Of a stretch of DNA of 54,059 nucleotides, positions 53,324-54,059 are shown one piece after another. The DNA lies in the NCBI GenBank assembly GCA_012728095.1, contig JAAYFU010000071.1, positions 1 to 54,059 of the forward strand, read 5' to 3'. The position numbers and the translations under genes are program-made. The notes beneath the pieces are model-generated. The model saw only the letters and a program-made list of their open reading frames with translations. It had not been told where the DNA came from and searched no databases. This stretch comes from Clostridiaceae bacterium (lineage in GTDB: Bacteria; Bacillota; Clostridia; DSM-8532). Position 1 is the stretch's first letter, and each line of letters starts with the position of its first letter.

Positions 53324-54059
53324 TCAGGTTATCGGGCTGAAATCCTCAGGTTTTTTGTCGGTTAAATTGAAATAATAAGCAAGCGCTTCGGCAATCCTTT
53401 TTGAGGCCTTTCCGTCCCCATAGGGATTAATCGCTTTCGCCATTCTCTGGTATTCGTCATTGTCCTCCAAAAGACGACGGGCTTCCTTATATACTGTTTC
53501 CGAATCCGTTCCCGCCAGTTTGACAGTTCCGGCTATTACAGCCTCGGGTCTCTCGGTCTCCTTTCTTAACACCAGAACAGGCTTGCCCAGTGAAGGAGCT
53601 TCTTCCTGCAATCCTCCCGAGTCTGTCATAATTAATGTTGATTTATTCATTAAATTGTGCATGTCCTGTACATTCAAAGGATCTATCAAATGAATGCGGT
53701 CATGGCCTCCAAGGATTCTTTCGGCTGTTTCCCTGACAACAGGATTCAAATGCACCGGATATATAATCGAAACATCAGGAATATCATCACAAAGTCTGCG
53801 AAGGGCTGTACATATATTAATCAAGGGTTGCCCTATATTCTCCCTTCTGTGAGCTGTAACCAGGATGACTCTTTTCTCACTGAAGTTATAGGATTTTAAA
53901 AACGAATCGGCAAATATATAGCCAGGTGACACGGTTGACGATAATGCATCTATAACAGTATTACCGGTGACAAATATATTTTGCCCGTCAACATTTTCTT
54001 TTAGCAGGTTCTCCTTGTTTACCGCCGTAGGCGCAAAATGAAGGTCTGCTATTGCACCC
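53324..54059 (-). CDS. wecB: UDP-N-acetylglucosamine 2-epimerase, 5' end outside window
   Basis: About 245 C-terminal codons are visible; the frame runs off the window edge at 54059. The sequence contains FAPTAVNKENLL, FVTGNTVIDAL, ILVTAHRRENIGQP as VTAHRRENIG, MTDSGGLQEEAPSLGKPVLV and AGTDSETVYKEA, diagnostic of WecB/MnaA, which interconverts UDP-GlcNAc and UDP-ManNAc for surface polysaccharide synthesis. An internal GTG at 53932 is not the true start. The stop is 10 nt before the phospholipase-like gene. Confidence 0.9.
   Translation of the reverse strand, partial: GAIADLHFAPTAVNKENLLKENVDGQNIFVTGNTVIDALSSTVSPGYIFADSFLKSYNFSEKRVILVTAHRRENIGQPLINICTALRRLCDDIPDVSIIYPVHLNPVVRETAERILGGHDRIHLIDPLNVQDMHNLMNKSTLIMTDSGGLQEEAPSLGKPVLVLRKETERPEAVIAGTVKLAGTDSETVYKEARRLLEDNDEYQRMAKAINPYGDGKASKRIAEALAYYFNLTDKKPEDFSPIT

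Overview
The window looks like a core-genome segment of a motile, spore-forming anaerobic clostridium (class Clostridia, Bacillota). The evidence is the strong GGAGG-type ribosome binding sites, a large Bacillus/Clostridium-type SRP RNA, a T-box leader, spore genes (a SleB-type cortex hydrolase and a CwlD-type amidase), motAB behind a sigma-D-like promoter, a zinc-type L31, a split transketolase and a nine-gene V/A-type ATPase operon. Base composition is low to moderate GC. Cellulolytic clostridia (Acetivibrio/Thermoclostridium-like) would fit, but I cannot fix the genus from this sequence. Almost all genes lie on the minus strand, so minus-strand operons read from high to low coordinates.

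Layout. 1-3.9 kb: a DUF6873-like protein, a PC4/YdbC-like ssDNA-binding protein, a YuzA-like membrane protein (+), an unrecognised 58-residue gene, and motB/motA. 3.9-7.3 kb: split transketolase, a YitT-family membrane protein and rpmE. 7.4-12.5 kb: Rho with a long insertion carrying two AT-hooks, a 1-kb gap holding a decayed plus-strand gene, dnaX and the SRP RNA gene ffs. 12.5-15.15 kb: a T-box leader ahead of an XRE-cupin regulator and an acyl-CoA synthetase. 15.1-23.8 kb: the V-type ATPase operon in the order G/H-C-I-K-F-E-A-B-D, divergent from argD, whose promoter is covered by two ARG boxes.

25.5-27.3 kb (+): three small conserved-looking proteins leading into sleB. 27.3-34.7 kb: a VanW/G5-like protein behind a hairpin-rich leader, a PRC-barrel protein, a membrane-anchored TPR-like protein, cwlD, a bactofilin-like membrane protein, and an anti-sigma/ECF sigma pair. 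34.7-39.2 kb: a divergent type II topoisomerase pair split by a dispersed palindromic repeat. 39.4-42.6 kb: an oxidoreductase, a secreted protein, an ABC-exporter pseudogene and a 140-bp MITE-like element. 42.6-54.06 kb: clpX-clpP-tig, a phosphoesterase, fabZ, yebC, a YigZ-family gene, a NUDIX hydrolase, hpf, a CAP-domain secreted protein, hslO, a zinc phospholipase C-like protein, and wecB cut by the window edge.

Most of the content is housekeeping. The less ordinary parts are the T-box with an apparent isoleucine specifier controlling a fatty-acid-activating enzyme, the AT-hook Rho, the LysM-like relic, the small sporulation-looking operon ahead of sleB, the repeat elements, and DnaA boxes in front of hpf. 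I saw no CRISPR array, prophage, tRNA, complete insertion sequence or obvious defence system.
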